Shown here in pieces: positions 22,282 through 30,570 of a stretch of DNA of 64,000 nt; within the stretch, counting starts at the first letter, position 1, and each line of letters opens with the position of its first letter. The notes beneath the pieces are model-generated. The model had not been told where the DNA came from and made no database searches. It saw nothing but the letters and a program-made list of their open reading frames with translations. A program made the position numbers and the translations under genes. Source of the DNA: Falsiroseomonas sp046052145 (GTDB lineage: Bacteria > Pseudomonadota > Alphaproteobacteria > Acetobacterales > Acetobacteraceae); contig JBJOMW010000005.1 of assembly GCA_046052145.1 (NCBI GenBank), positions 1-64,000 of the forward strand, written 5' to 3'.

Positions 22282-23262
22282 TCACCCCGGCTGCAGATTG
22301 TTGGCGCGGATGAGCGGCGTCCATTTCGCCAGCTCCGCGCGCAGGAAGGCGCCATACTCCTCGGGCGTGCTGTACTGCGCCTCGAGCCCCTGGCGGGCCA
22401 GCGCCGCCACCACCTCCGGCGTTTCCAGCGCGCCGCGCACCGCGGCATCGAGCCGCGCGATCGCGGCCTGCGGCGTGCCGCGTGGTGCCAGCAGCCCATA
22501 GGAGCTGAACACCTCGTAGCCGGGCACGCCTGTCTCCGCGATGGTCGGCACATCGGGCAGGGCGCGCACGCGCCGCGGTGTCGGCACGGCCAGGGCGCGC
22601 AGCCGCCCATTTTCCACATTCGGTATCGCGGTCGGCGCGGTGGAGAAGGCGTAGTCCAGCCGCCCCGCCAGCAGGTCCGTCATCAGCGGCGCGCCGCCGC
22701 GATAGGCGACGCCGACCGTGTCGATCTGCGCCACGCGATCGAGCAGCAGCCCGGACAGGTGCCCGGATGTGCCAACCCCCGAATAACCCCAGTTCAGCGC
22801 GCCCGGCCGGCGCCGCGCTTCGGCGACCAGCTCGCCGGCGGTGCGCCAAGGCCGGCCCGCCGGCACCACCAGCACGCCATAGGCTTCGACCAACGTGCCG
22901 ATCGGCACCAGGTCGCGCAGCGGGTCGAAGGGCAGGTTCGGTTCCATCACCGGGTTCACGATCAGCGGGCCGATGGTGCCGAGCAGGATGGTGTGGCCAT
23001 CGGCGGGTGCACGCACCGCGGCCTCGGTCGCTATATTGCCGCCCGCGCCGCCGCGATTGTCGATCACCACTTGCTGCCCGAGCAGCTCCGACATCCGCGG
23101 TGCGACCGCGCGCGCGGCGCCATCCGTGGCACCTCCCGGCGCGAAGCCGACCAGCAGCCGGATCGAGCGGGAGGGGAAGCTTTCGGTCTGCGCGCGCGCG
23201 ACGAAGGGCGCGGCGCAGGGCAGGGCGGCCATCGCGGCCAGCAGGGCGCGGCGGTTGGTCAC
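22282..23262 (-). CDS. Bug-family (TctC-like) solute-binding protein
   Basis: 326 aa. Signal MTNRRALLAAMAALPCAAPF ending VARAQ, then the family start FPSRSIRLLVGFAPGGATD. Other family segments are VVIDNRGGAGGNIATEAA, DGHTILLGT, NWGYSGVGTSGHLSG, VAYRGGAPLMTDLLAGRLDY and LPDVPTIAETGVPGYE. These proteins bind carboxylates or amides in the periplasm, many without a linked transporter, as here. It is inserted on the opposite strand between lipoprotein paralogues 2 and 3. Ligand unknown. Confidence 0.92.
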   Translation of the reverse strand: MTNRRALLAAMAALPCAAPFVARAQTESFPSRSIRLLVGFAPGGATDGAARAVAPRMSELLGQQVVIDNRGGAGGNIATEAAVRAPADGHTILLGTIGPLIVNPVMEPNLPFDPLRDLVPIGTLVEAYGVLVVPAGRPWRTAGELVAEARRRPGALNWGYSGVGTSGHLSGLLLDRVAQIDTVGVAYRGGAPLMTDLLAGRLDYAFSTAPTAIPNVENGRLRALAVPTPRRVRALPDVPTIAETGVPGYEVFSSYGLLAPRGTPQAAIARLDAAVRGALETPEVVAALARQGLEAQYSTPEEYGAFLRAELAKWTPLIRANNLQPG

Positions 23263-23388
23263 GTGGCGGTTCCTCCGAATTCGTTGAGCGGAGGATCGGG
23301 GGGCGCCGGTTGGAGTGTCAATCGCCGCGCCGCTTCGTTCTTGCCTCGTGATCCGCTAGGTCTGTGACATGCGATGGAGCGCCTGCGC

Positions 23389-24045
23389 ATGACCCGTCTG
23401 CTGCCCCTGCTGCTGCTCACCGCCATGCTCGGCGCCTGTGCGGAGATGCGCACGCCCGCCCCCGCAAGCCGCATCCCGCCCGGCCTCGGTGTCGTGGCCG
23501 GCGACCCGCTGCCGGCCATCGCGGCGGACGCCGCCGCGGCGCTGCGGGATGCCGGCGCGGGGCTCGCGGGCCGGCCGGGCGCTGCCGCGCGCGCTTTGGG
23601 GCAGATGGAGTTGCTCGATGTTGCGCTGCGCGCCGATCCGCGCTGGGCGCCGCTGCCGACCGCGGTCGAGACCGAGATCCGCACCGCGCGGCTGGAATGG
23701 CGCGCTGCGCTCGGCATCCGCGCCGGCGCCGCGCCGGAGGCGGTGGCGGCCGCCCTCGGTCGTGTCGCGATCGCGCTCGGGGCGAATGACACGCGCGCCG
23801 CCGCGGCGGCGCTCGATCCGGCGCTGTTCGAGCCTGGCGGGGCGGTGACGCTGGCGCGGCTGGCGGCACCGGGCCCGCTCCCCACCGCGCGCAGCGCGAG
23901 CGCTCTGGCCGAGGGCGAGATGGCGCGGCTCGCCCGGGTGCAGGGCAGCGGCCTCGTCAATGCGCTCGATCCAAATGCCGGCCTGCTCGGCCTGCCGCCA
24001 GCGGGCGGCCCGCCGCCTCAGCCGGGATTGATGCTGGGCCGGTAA
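23389..24045 (+). CDS. Putative lipoprotein, paralogue 3 of 3
   Basis: 218 aa. Signal MTRLLPLLLLTAMLGAC gives Cys17. The mature protein keeps the family order: GDPLPAIAADAAAALRD, AGRPGAAARALGQMELLDVA, DPRWAPLPTAVETEIRTARL, EWRAALGIRAGAAPEAVAAA, then AALDPALF and a longer Pro/Gly tail (LLGLPPAGGPPPQPGLML). ATG 23389 has GGAGCG at proper distance; an ATG five codons earlier is possible. The tail is absent from paralogues 1 and 2. Confidence 0.7.
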   Translation: MTRLLPLLLLTAMLGACAEMRTPAPASRIPPGLGVVAGDPLPAIAADAAAALRDAGAGLAGRPGAAARALGQMELLDVALRADPRWAPLPTAVETEIRTARLEWRAALGIRAGAAPEAVAAALGRVAIALGANDTRAAAAALDPALFEPGGAVTLARLAAPGPLPTARSASALAEGEMARLARVQGSGLVNALDPNAGLLGLPPAGGPPPQPGLMLGR

Positions 24046-24060
24046 ACCAGCCCGCGGGTA

Positions 24061-25869
24061 TCAGTCCCGCGCCTGCACCGTCACATAGGTGCCCGGCGCA
24101 TCCGCCAGCGGCTTCAGCCCGCCCGCGCCGGGCTCGCGCGCCGGCACCATCGCGCGGTCCTGGCCGAGGATCCAGCGCTGCCAATCCGGCCACCACGACC
24201 CCGCCAGCTCCGTCGCGCCCTTGAACCAGGCATCCGGCTCGGCGGGCAGCTCGTCGTGCACCCAATGGCTGTACTTGCCGCTCTCGGGCGGGTTCACGAC
24301 GCCCGCGATATGCCCCGACGCCGCCAGCACGAAGCGCGTCTTGCCCGCATAGATCTGCGTCGCGCGATAGGTGCTCTTCCACGGCGCGATGTGGTCCTCC
24401 CGCGTCGAGAGGATATAGGCCGGCACCTTGATCTTCCGGAGGTCGAGCGCCACGCCGTCCAGCTCCACCCCGCCCGGCTTCACCAGATCGTTCTGCTGGT
24501 ACATGCGGCGCAGGTAGAAGCTGTGCATGCGCGCGGGCATCCGCGTGCTGTCGTCGTTCCAGTACAGCAGGTCGAAGGGGAAGGGCTCCTGGCCCATCAG
24601 GTAGTTGTTCACCACGAAGGACCAGATCAGGTCGTTGGCGCGCAGCATGTTGAAGGTGGTCGCCATCTCCGACCCTTCGAGGAAGCCGCGCTTCTGCATC
24701 TTCTCCTCCAACGAGTGCAGCTGCTCCTCGTCGATGAAGACGCCAAGCTCCCCGGCCTCGGTGAAGTCCACCATGGTGGTGAAGAAGGTCGCGGCCTTGA
24801 TGCGCGTGTCCTTGCGCTGGGCCATGTGCGACAGCGTGCAGGCCAGCAGCGTCCCGCCCAGGCAATAGCCGATGGCGTTGATCGCCTTCTCGCCCGTCGC
24901 CTTCTCGATCGCATCGAGCGCGGCATAGGGCCCTTCGCGCATGTAGTCGTCGAAGCCCTTCTCCGCGAGCTTCTCGTCCGGATTGACCCAGGACACGACG
25001 AAGACGGTATGGCCCTGTTCGACCGCCCAACGGATGAAGCTGTTCTTCGGGCGTAGGTCGAGGATGTAGAATTTGTTGATCCAGGGCGGGATGATCAACA
25101 ACGGTCTCTTGAGCACCGTCTCTGTCGTCGGCGCGTACTGGATCAGCTCCATCAGCGCATTGCGGAACACGACCTTGCCGGGCGTGACCGCGATGTTCTC
25201 GCCGACCTTGAACTTCGTCTCGTCGGTCATGCGGATGCGCAGCTGGCCCTTGCCGCGCTCGAGGTCCGACAGCAGGTTCGACAGGCCCTTCAGCAAATTC
25301 TCCCCGCCCGTCTCGGCGGTGCGGCGCAGCACTTCGGGGTTGGTCAGCAGGAAGTTGGTCGGGCTCATCGCATCCACGAATTGGCGCGTGTAGAAATCCA
25401 CCTTCTGCGCGGTCTTCTGGTCCAGCCCTTCCGTGGTCTGCACCACATTGGTGAAGAAGCGCGCCGAGAGCAGGTAGGATTGGCGGATGAAGTCGAAGAC
25501 CTCGTTCTCCCGCCAGGCCTCGTCCTTGAAACGACGGTCGGTCTTCGGCTCCTCGATCACCGCGGGCGCTGCCTCGCCCATCATGCGGCGCGCGGTGTTC
25601 TGCCAGAGCGTCAGGTAATCCTGCCAGAAGCCGATCTGCGCCTGCATCAACCGCGCCGGATTGGCCATCAGCCGGCCCGTCATTTCCAGGAAGGCGGAGC
25701 CGAGGTTGAGCGGGTCGGGGCCGGGCGTGGTGGTGCCGTCCTCGGCCTGGCGGCGGAGGAAGTCGGTGACGATGCGCTGCCCGCGCTCGGCCACATCGGC
25801 CATGGTGCGGCTGACCAGATTGGGGTCCGGCAGGCGGAAGCCGGTCTTGTCGTCTGCGTCCTGCGACAT
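24061..25869 (-). CDS. phaC: Class I poly(3-hydroxyalkanoate) synthase
   Basis: 602 aa cytoplasmic, granule-associated polymerase joining 3-hydroxyacyl-CoA units. The lipase-like box is GYCLGG with nucleophile Cys336. The alpha/beta-hydrolase core (250-600) holds PPWINKFYILDLRP, VVSWVNPDE, the catalytic Asp in STREDHIAPW and His in ASGHIAGVVNPP. The N-terminal 240 residues are the class I helical domain with NFLLTNPEVLRRTAETGGEN. No phaA, phaB, phasin or phaE gene is adjacent; the gene stands alone, as in several relatives. Confidence 0.96.
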   Translation of the reverse strand: MSQDADDKTGFRLPDPNLVSRTMADVAERGQRIVTDFLRRQAEDGTTTPGPDPLNLGSAFLEMTGRLMANPARLMQAQIGFWQDYLTLWQNTARRMMGEAAPAVIEEPKTDRRFKDEAWRENEVFDFIRQSYLLSARFFTNVVQTTEGLDQKTAQKVDFYTRQFVDAMSPTNFLLTNPEVLRRTAETGGENLLKGLSNLLSDLERGKGQLRIRMTDETKFKVGENIAVTPGKVVFRNALMELIQYAPTTETVLKRPLLIIPPWINKFYILDLRPKNSFIRWAVEQGHTVFVVSWVNPDEKLAEKGFDDYMREGPYAALDAIEKATGEKAINAIGYCLGGTLLACTLSHMAQRKDTRIKAATFFTTMVDFTEAGELGVFIDEEQLHSLEEKMQKRGFLEGSEMATTFNMLRANDLIWSFVVNNYLMGQEPFPFDLLYWNDDSTRMPARMHSFYLRRMYQQNDLVKPGGVELDGVALDLRKIKVPAYILSTREDHIAPWKSTYRATQIYAGKTRFVLAASGHIAGVVNPPESGKYSHWVHDELPAEPDAWFKGATELAGSWWPDWQRWILGQDRAMVPAREPGAGGLKPLADAPGTYVTVQARD

Positions 25870-25976
25870 CCGCCCTTGTCCTCAACCTCGTTGTCGCGCC
25901 TGGCGCTGGCCCTGGGCGCCGCTTCCGCCGCAAGGCGGTTCGGGCTAACCCCTCCCTGCAGTCGGACAGGGAAGCG

Positions 25977-26561
25977 ATGAGCCCGCAGGTCGGAGCCCAC
26001 GGCAGGCAGGGGAAGGCTAGGGGGTGGCGGGGTGCGGATCAAGCGCGCCCGGCCCTGCTGGCCGTCCTTGCGCTTTCGATAACCGCCTGTTCGGACCGGT
26101 GGTCCGAACTCGACCCGCGGCCCGTGGTCGCCAACATCTTCGGCGCCCATCTGGAAGGGCGGGAGCCGCCGCCGGGCCTGGACCAGCCCTGGCCGAACCT
26201 CTCCTCCGTGCCCGCCCGGCCGGAGCCGCCCGATGCAGCCACCCGCGCCCGGCTGTCGGATGGGCTCGCGCAGGACCGCGCCGCCTCCCGCGAGGCGCTG
26301 CAGCCCGGCGGCCGCAGTGCAGTTGGCGGCGCCCCGCCCGCCCCGGGCGCCGCGCCGCCACCACCACCCCGCCTGGCCGCCATGCCGCCGCCGCGTCCTG
26401 CTGCCCCCTTGGGCGCCCCGCCGGCGCAGTCCCCCGCCGCGGCGCCCGCCCCGGCGGCGCCTGCCGCCGCCCTCGCCGTTCCGCCCGCCGCGCCGCCGGC
26501 CGATCTGCTGGCGCCGCCGCCGCCGCCCGCGGCGGAACTTCTGGCGCCTCGCCCCAACTGA
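25977..26561 (+). CDS. Proline/alanine-rich lipoprotein
   Basis: 194 aa. A positively charged start precedes the hydrophobic segment ALLAVLALSITAC (Cys38 lipobox). A short conserved part follows (GREPPPGLDQPWPNLSSVPA, RPEPPDAATRARLSDGLAQD), a pattern I recall from alphaproteobacterial cell-envelope proteins. The C-terminal 90 residues are low-complexity Pro/Ala that may span the periplasm or bind peptidoglycan loosely. Signal and lipobox are clear; function is not known. Confidence 0.65.
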   Translation: MSPQVGAHGRQGKARGWRGADQARPALLAVLALSITACSDRWSELDPRPVVANIFGAHLEGREPPPGLDQPWPNLSSVPARPEPPDAATRARLSDGLAQDRAASREALQPGGRSAVGGAPPAPGAAPPPPPRLAAMPPPRPAAPLGAPPAQSPAAAPAPAAPAAALAVPPAAPPADLLAPPPPPAAELLAPRPN

Positions 26562-26601
26562 CGCGACCCGCTATACCGCCCCACCGACCCCACACGGACG
26601 C

Positions 26602-27828
26602 ATGAGCATGACCGAGGAGTTCCACCGCATCCGGCGCCTGCCGCCCTACGTCTTCGCCGAGGTCAATGGCGCAAAGGCAAAGGCACGCGGCGTCGGCGAG
26701 GACATTGTGGACCTCGGCATGGGCAACCCCGACAGCCCGACCCCGCCGCACATCGTCGCGAAACTGGTGGAAGCGGTGCAGGACCCGCGCACCCATCGCT
26801 ATTCGATGTCGAAGGGCATTCCCGGGCTGCGCAAGGCGCTGGCCGGCTACTACGCCCGCCGCTTCGGCGTGAAGCTCGACCCGGAGACGGAGGTGGTGGC
26901 GACGCTGGGTTCGAAGGAAGGGCTCGCGAACCTGGCGCAGGCCATCTCCTCCCCGGGCGACACCATCCTGGTGCCGAACCCCTCCTACCCGATCCACCAA
27001 TTCGGCTTCATCATCGCCGGCGCCTCCGCCCGCTCCATCCCCTACACGCCCGACGACACGATGCTGGAGGCGATCGACCGCGCGGTGCGCCATTCGGTGC
27101 CGAAGCCGACGGCGGTGATCGTCAACTTCCCCTCGAACCCGACGGCGCTGCTCGCCAGCCGCGAATTCTACAAGGACCTCGTGGCGCTCGCGCGCAAGCA
27201 CGAGCTCTTTATCCTGTCGGACCTCGCCTATGCCGAGCTCTATTTCGACGAGAACAACCCGCCGCCGAGCGTGCTGGAGATCCCGGGCGCGAAGGATGTG
27301 ACGGTCGAGTTCACCTCGATGTCGAAGACCTACAACATGGCCGGCTGGCGCATGGGCTTCGCCGCCGGCAATGCGCGGCTGATCTCGGCGCTGGCGCGCG
27401 TGAAGTCCTATCTTGATTACGGCGCCTTCGCGCCGATCCAGATCGCCGCCGTCGCCGCGCTGAACGGCCCGCAGGATTGCGTCGCCCAGATGCGCGTGGA
27501 GTATCGGGAACGCCGCGACGTGCTGGTGAAGGGCCTGCATGCCGCGGGCTGGAACGTGCCGAGCCCGGATGGCTCCATGTTCATCTGGGCGCCGATCCCA
27601 GAGCGCTTCCGCCATCTCGGCTCGGTCGGTTTCTCGAAGCTGCTGCTGGAGAAGGCGAAGGTCGCGGTCGCGCCGGGCTTGGGCTTCGGCGAGCATGGCG
27701 ACGACCATGTCCGTATCGCGCTGGTGGAGAACAACCACCGCATCCGCCAGGCGCTGCGCGGCATCAAGACCTTCCTCGCCGCCGACAATGCCGGCCCCAC
27801 CGACAGCGCCGAGGTGGACGCGGCGTGA
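26602..27828 (+). CDS. Class I/II aminotransferase (AlaC / LL-DAP aminotransferase-like)
   Basis: 408 aa PLP enzyme. Fold type I segments: DLGMGNPDSPTPPHIV, HRYSMSKGIPGLRKALAGYY, VPNPSYPIHQFGF, NFPSNPTA, SDLAYAELYFDE, PLP-lysine in FTSMSKTYNMAGWRMGFAAG, and C-terminal Arg in DDHVRIALVEN. It resembles glutamate-pyruvate aminotransferase AlaC and LL-diaminopimelate aminotransferases. I start it at ATG 26602 (or 26608); the frame is open far upstream through the preceding gene. hom follows after a repeat, an order seen in related genomes. Exact substrate not fixed. Confidence 0.88.
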   Translation: MSMTEEFHRIRRLPPYVFAEVNGAKAKARGVGEDIVDLGMGNPDSPTPPHIVAKLVEAVQDPRTHRYSMSKGIPGLRKALAGYYARRFGVKLDPETEVVATLGSKEGLANLAQAISSPGDTILVPNPSYPIHQFGFIIAGASARSIPYTPDDTMLEAIDRAVRHSVPKPTAVIVNFPSNPTALLASREFYKDLVALARKHELFILSDLAYAELYFDENNPPPSVLEIPGAKDVTVEFTSMSKTYNMAGWRMGFAAGNARLISALARVKSYLDYGAFAPIQIAAVAALNGPQDCVAQMRVEYRERRDVLVKGLHAAGWNVPSPDGSMFIWAPIPERFRHLGSVGFSKLLLEKAKVAVAPGLGFGEHGDDHVRIALVENNHRIRQALRGIKTFLAADNAGPTDSAEVDAA

Positions 27829-27851
27829 TTGATGCCCTGACACCCGAAAAG

Positions 27852-27959
27852 CCCTCTCCCCCCGCAGGGGGGAGAGGGTTGGGTGAGGGGGGCTTCCCGA
27901 TCACGGCGCCCCCGCACCCCACCCTCACCCCGACCCTCTCCCGCCCGGGCGGGAGAGGG
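27852..27959. repeat. CCCTCTCCC inverted-repeat element
   Basis: Hairpin CCCTCTCCCCCC-GCA-GGGGGGAGAGGG-like (27852-27878) and a second, CCCTCTCCCGCC/GGGCGGGAGAGGG (27934-27959), in opposite orientation with TTGGGTGAGGGG and CCCTCACCCCGA between them. This is the widespread bacterial CCCTCTCCC..GGGTGAGGG type of intergenic repeat. It fills the gap between the aminotransferase gene and hom. Confidence 0.75.
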
Positions 27960-27997
27960 CGCTTCCCGTCCAGCCTCTGATCGGACCGCGTGACACC

Positions 27998-29293
27998 ATG
28001 ACCAAACCGCTTGCCATCGGCGTCGCCGGCCTCGGCACCGTGGGCGCCGGCGTGCTGACGCTGCTGCGCGACAATGCCGCCACCGTCGCCGCCCGCGCCG
28101 GCCGGCCCATCGCCGTCACCGCCGTCTCCTCCCGCGATCGCTCCAAGGATCGCGGCGTCTCGCTCTCGGGCCTTCGCTGGTACGAGGATCCGGTCGCGCT
28201 CGCGCATGACCCGAATGTGGACATCGTGGTCGAGACCATCGGCGGCACCGAAGGTCCGCCCGCCGATCTGGTCCGCGCCGCGCTGTCGGCCGGCAAGCCC
28301 GTGGTCACGGCCAACAAGGCGCTGCTCGCGACCCATGGCGCGGAGCTCGGCCAACTCGCCGAGGCCAAGGGCGTGCCCCTGATGTTCGAAGCGGCCGTCG
28401 CCGGCGGCATCCCCGCCATCAAGGCGCTGCGCGAGGGGCTGGCGGCAAACGACATCTCCCGCGTGCTCGGCATCCTGAACGGCACCTGCAACTACATCCT
28501 GACCACGATGCGCGAGCGCGGCCGCGAATTCGCGGAAGCCTTGGCCGAGGCGCAGAAACTCGGCTACGCCGAAGCCGATCCGTCCTTCGACGTGGACGGC
28601 GTGGATGCCGCGCACAAGCTGGCGATCCTCGCGGCACTCGCCTTCGGCCGGCCGGTGGATTTCGCCGCCGTGCATGTGGAAGGCATCCGCAGCGTCAGCG
28701 CGCTCGACATCGTACTCGCCGGTGAACTGGGCTATCGCATCAAGCTGCTCGGCATCGCGCGGCGCACCGATGGCGGCATCGAGACGCGCGTGCATCCCTG
28801 CATGGTCCCCGTCGCGCATCCGATCGCGCGCGTGGATGGCGTGTTCAACGCCGTTGTCGCGGAGGGCGACTTCGTCGGCCGCGTTGTGCTGGAAGGCCGC
28901 GGCGCCGGCGCCGGCCCGACCGCATCCGCCATCGCCGCCGATTTGATCGACATCGCGCGCGGGCGCCACACGCCGGTTTGGGGCGTGGCCAATGGTGCGC
29001 TGTCGGCGCTCCCCGCGATCCCGATGGAGAAGCGCGTCGGCGCCTATTACCTGCGCCTGATGGTGCTGGACCGGCCCGGCGTCATCGCCGATGTCACTGC
29101 CATTCTGCGCGACCACCAGATCAGCCTGGAATCCATGCTCCAGCGCGGGCGGGCTCCCGGCGAGGCGGTGCCCGTCGTCGTCACCACCCATGATGCCGAG
29201 GAAGGCCGCATGCGCGCAGCCCTTGCCCGCATCGCGGCGCTGGAGACGGTGGTCGAGGCGCCGGCCCTGATCCGCATCGAGAACCTGCAATAG
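27998..29293 (+). CDS. hom: Homoserine dehydrogenase
   Basis: 431 aa. NAD(P)-binding GVAGLGTVGAGVLTLL (7-22), then VVTANKALLATHG, EAAVAGGIPAIKALREGLAA and ILNGTCNYILTTM with the family Asn/Cys turn, and YAEADPSFDVDGVDAAHKLA. The C-terminal ACT domain (from about 350: YYLRLMVLDRPGVIADVTAI) provides threonine feedback in this enzyme class. It makes homoserine for threonine and methionine; thrB lies 20 kb away at 49.5 kb. Confidence 0.96.
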   Translation: MTKPLAIGVAGLGTVGAGVLTLLRDNAATVAARAGRPIAVTAVSSRDRSKDRGVSLSGLRWYEDPVALAHDPNVDIVVETIGGTEGPPADLVRAALSAGKPVVTANKALLATHGAELGQLAEAKGVPLMFEAAVAGGIPAIKALREGLAANDISRVLGILNGTCNYILTTMRERGREFAEALAEAQKLGYAEADPSFDVDGVDAAHKLAILAALAFGRPVDFAAVHVEGIRSVSALDIVLAGELGYRIKLLGIARRTDGGIETRVHPCMVPVAHPIARVDGVFNAVVAEGDFVGRVVLEGRGAGAGPTASAIAADLIDIARGRHTPVWGVANGALSALPAIPMEKRVGAYYLRLMVLDRPGVIADVTAILRDHQISLESMLQRGRAPGEAVPVVVTTHDAEEGRMRAALARIAALETVVEAPALIRIENLQ

Positions 29294-29417
29294 CCCAGCC
29301 ACCCGCCCCCGGCGCGGCCGCGGACACGGTTCCGTGACCGCGCGGCAGGGGGCGCCGGGGGGCGGCAGGCTTCCGCAGCATTGCTATAACGATGTTTGAT
29401 TCGCAGGAGGAACCCTC
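29294..29417. other. Intergenic hom-glpX: GC hairpin and AT-rich promoter-like end
   Basis: A long imperfect GC hairpin (CGCCCCCGGCGCGG against CCGCGCGG..GGGGGCG) follows hom and probably ends transcription. TATAAC at 29385-29390 is a good -10 box without an obvious -35, and GGAGG precedes the glpX start. Confidence 0.4.
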
Positions 29418-30422
29418 ATGAGCGGCGCCTACGACCAGGTTCCCGTGGACCGCAACCTCGCCCTCGAACTCGTGCGCGTGACGGAAGCGGCGGCCCTTGC
29501 GGCCTCCCGCTGGATGGGCCGCGGCGACAAGAACGCGGCGGATGGCGCGGCGGTGGAAGCCATGCGCAAGGCCTTCGACACGGTCGCCATTGCCGGCACC
29601 GTTGTGATCGGCGAAGGTGAGATGGACGAGGCGCCGATGCTCTATATCGGCGAGAAGGTCGGGCTCTACGCCAAGACCGGTGGTGGCCAGGAAGTGGACA
29701 TCGCGGTCGACCCGCTCGAGGGCACCTCCATCACGGCGAAGGGCGGGCCGAACGCCATGGCCTGCGTGGCGCTCGCCCAGAAGGGCGGCTTCCTGCACGC
29801 GCCCGATATCTACATGGACAAGCTCGCCATCGGCCCTGGCCTGCCGGATGGCGTCGTGAACCTCGGCGCGAGCGTCGAGGAGAACCTGCGCGAACTGGCG
29901 AAGGCGAAGAAGGCCGCCGTCTCTGACCTCGTGGTCTGCCTGCTCGACCGCGACCGCCACAAGGAGATCGTCAAGCGCTGCCGCGCCGCCGGCGCGCGCA
30001 TCATGATGATCCCCGATGGCGATGTCTCCGGCGTCGTCGCCGTCTCCCAGCCCGACACGGGTGTCGACATCTACATGGGCTCGGGCGGCGCGCCGGAAGG
30101 CGTGCTGGCGGCCGCGGCGCTGCGCTGCATCGGCGGCCAGATGCAAGGCCAGCTGATGTTCGAGAATGACGAGCAGATCGCCCGCGCGCGGGAGATGGGC
30201 ATCACCGATCCCAACCGCATCTACGGCCTTGAGGACATGGCGAAGGGCGATGTGATGTTCGCCGCGACCGGCGTGACCACCGGCCCGATGCTGCGCGGCG
30301 TGCGCCGCACGGCAGGCGCAGCGGTGACGCATTCGATCGTCATGCGCTCCAAATCCGGCACCGTCCGCTATGTCGAGGGCCACCACAATTTCGCGCTGAA
30401 GCCCACGGCCTTCGTGGCGTGA
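29418..30422 (+). CDS. glpX: Class II fructose-1,6-bisphosphatase (GlpX)
   Basis: 334 aa. Metal and substrate segments: GEGEMDEAPMLYIGEKVG, DIAVDPLEGTSITAKGGPNA (the DPxxGT lithium-sensitive phosphatase motif), GDVSGVVAVSQPDTGVDIYM, GSGGAPEGVLAAAALRCIGG and FAATGVTTGPML. It acts in gluconeogenesis. Gene order hom-glpX-recJ is shared with related alphaproteobacteria. GGAGG is 9 nt before ATG. A palindromic repeat follows. Confidence 0.96.
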   Translation: MSGAYDQVPVDRNLALELVRVTEAAALAASRWMGRGDKNAADGAAVEAMRKAFDTVAIAGTVVIGEGEMDEAPMLYIGEKVGLYAKTGGGQEVDIAVDPLEGTSITAKGGPNAMACVALAQKGGFLHAPDIYMDKLAIGPGLPDGVVNLGASVEENLRELAKAKKAAVSDLVVCLLDRDRHKEIVKRCRAAGARIMMIPDGDVSGVVAVSQPDTGVDIYMGSGGAPEGVLAAAALRCIGGQMQGQLMFENDEQIARAREMGITDPNRIYGLEDMAKGDVMFAATGVTTGPMLRGVRRTAGAAVTHSIVMRSKSGTVRYVEGHHNFALKPTAFVA

Positions 30423-30456
30423 CCCTCGTGGCTGGGAAGGGGGGCTGGTCATCTCT

Positions 30457-30560
30457 CCCTCCCCCGCTCTGCGGGGGAGGGTCGGGGTGGGGGTGCGAAG
30501 ATCAGGGCGCGCTCCACACCGCACCCCCACCCCATCCCTCCCCCGCGATGCGGGGGAGGG
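30457..30560. repeat. CCCTCCCCCGC inverted-repeat element before recJ
   Basis: Two hairpins with identical 11-bp stems CCCTCCCCCGC-NNN-GCGGGGGAGGG (30457-30481, 30536-30560), flanking TCGGGGTGGGGGTGC and its inverse GCACCCCCACCCCAT. The right hairpin's 3' arm lies within 10-20 nt of the recJ start and contains GGAGG, so the fold may mask the ribosome site. Confidence 0.75.
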
Positions 30561-30570
30561 GGATGGCGGT

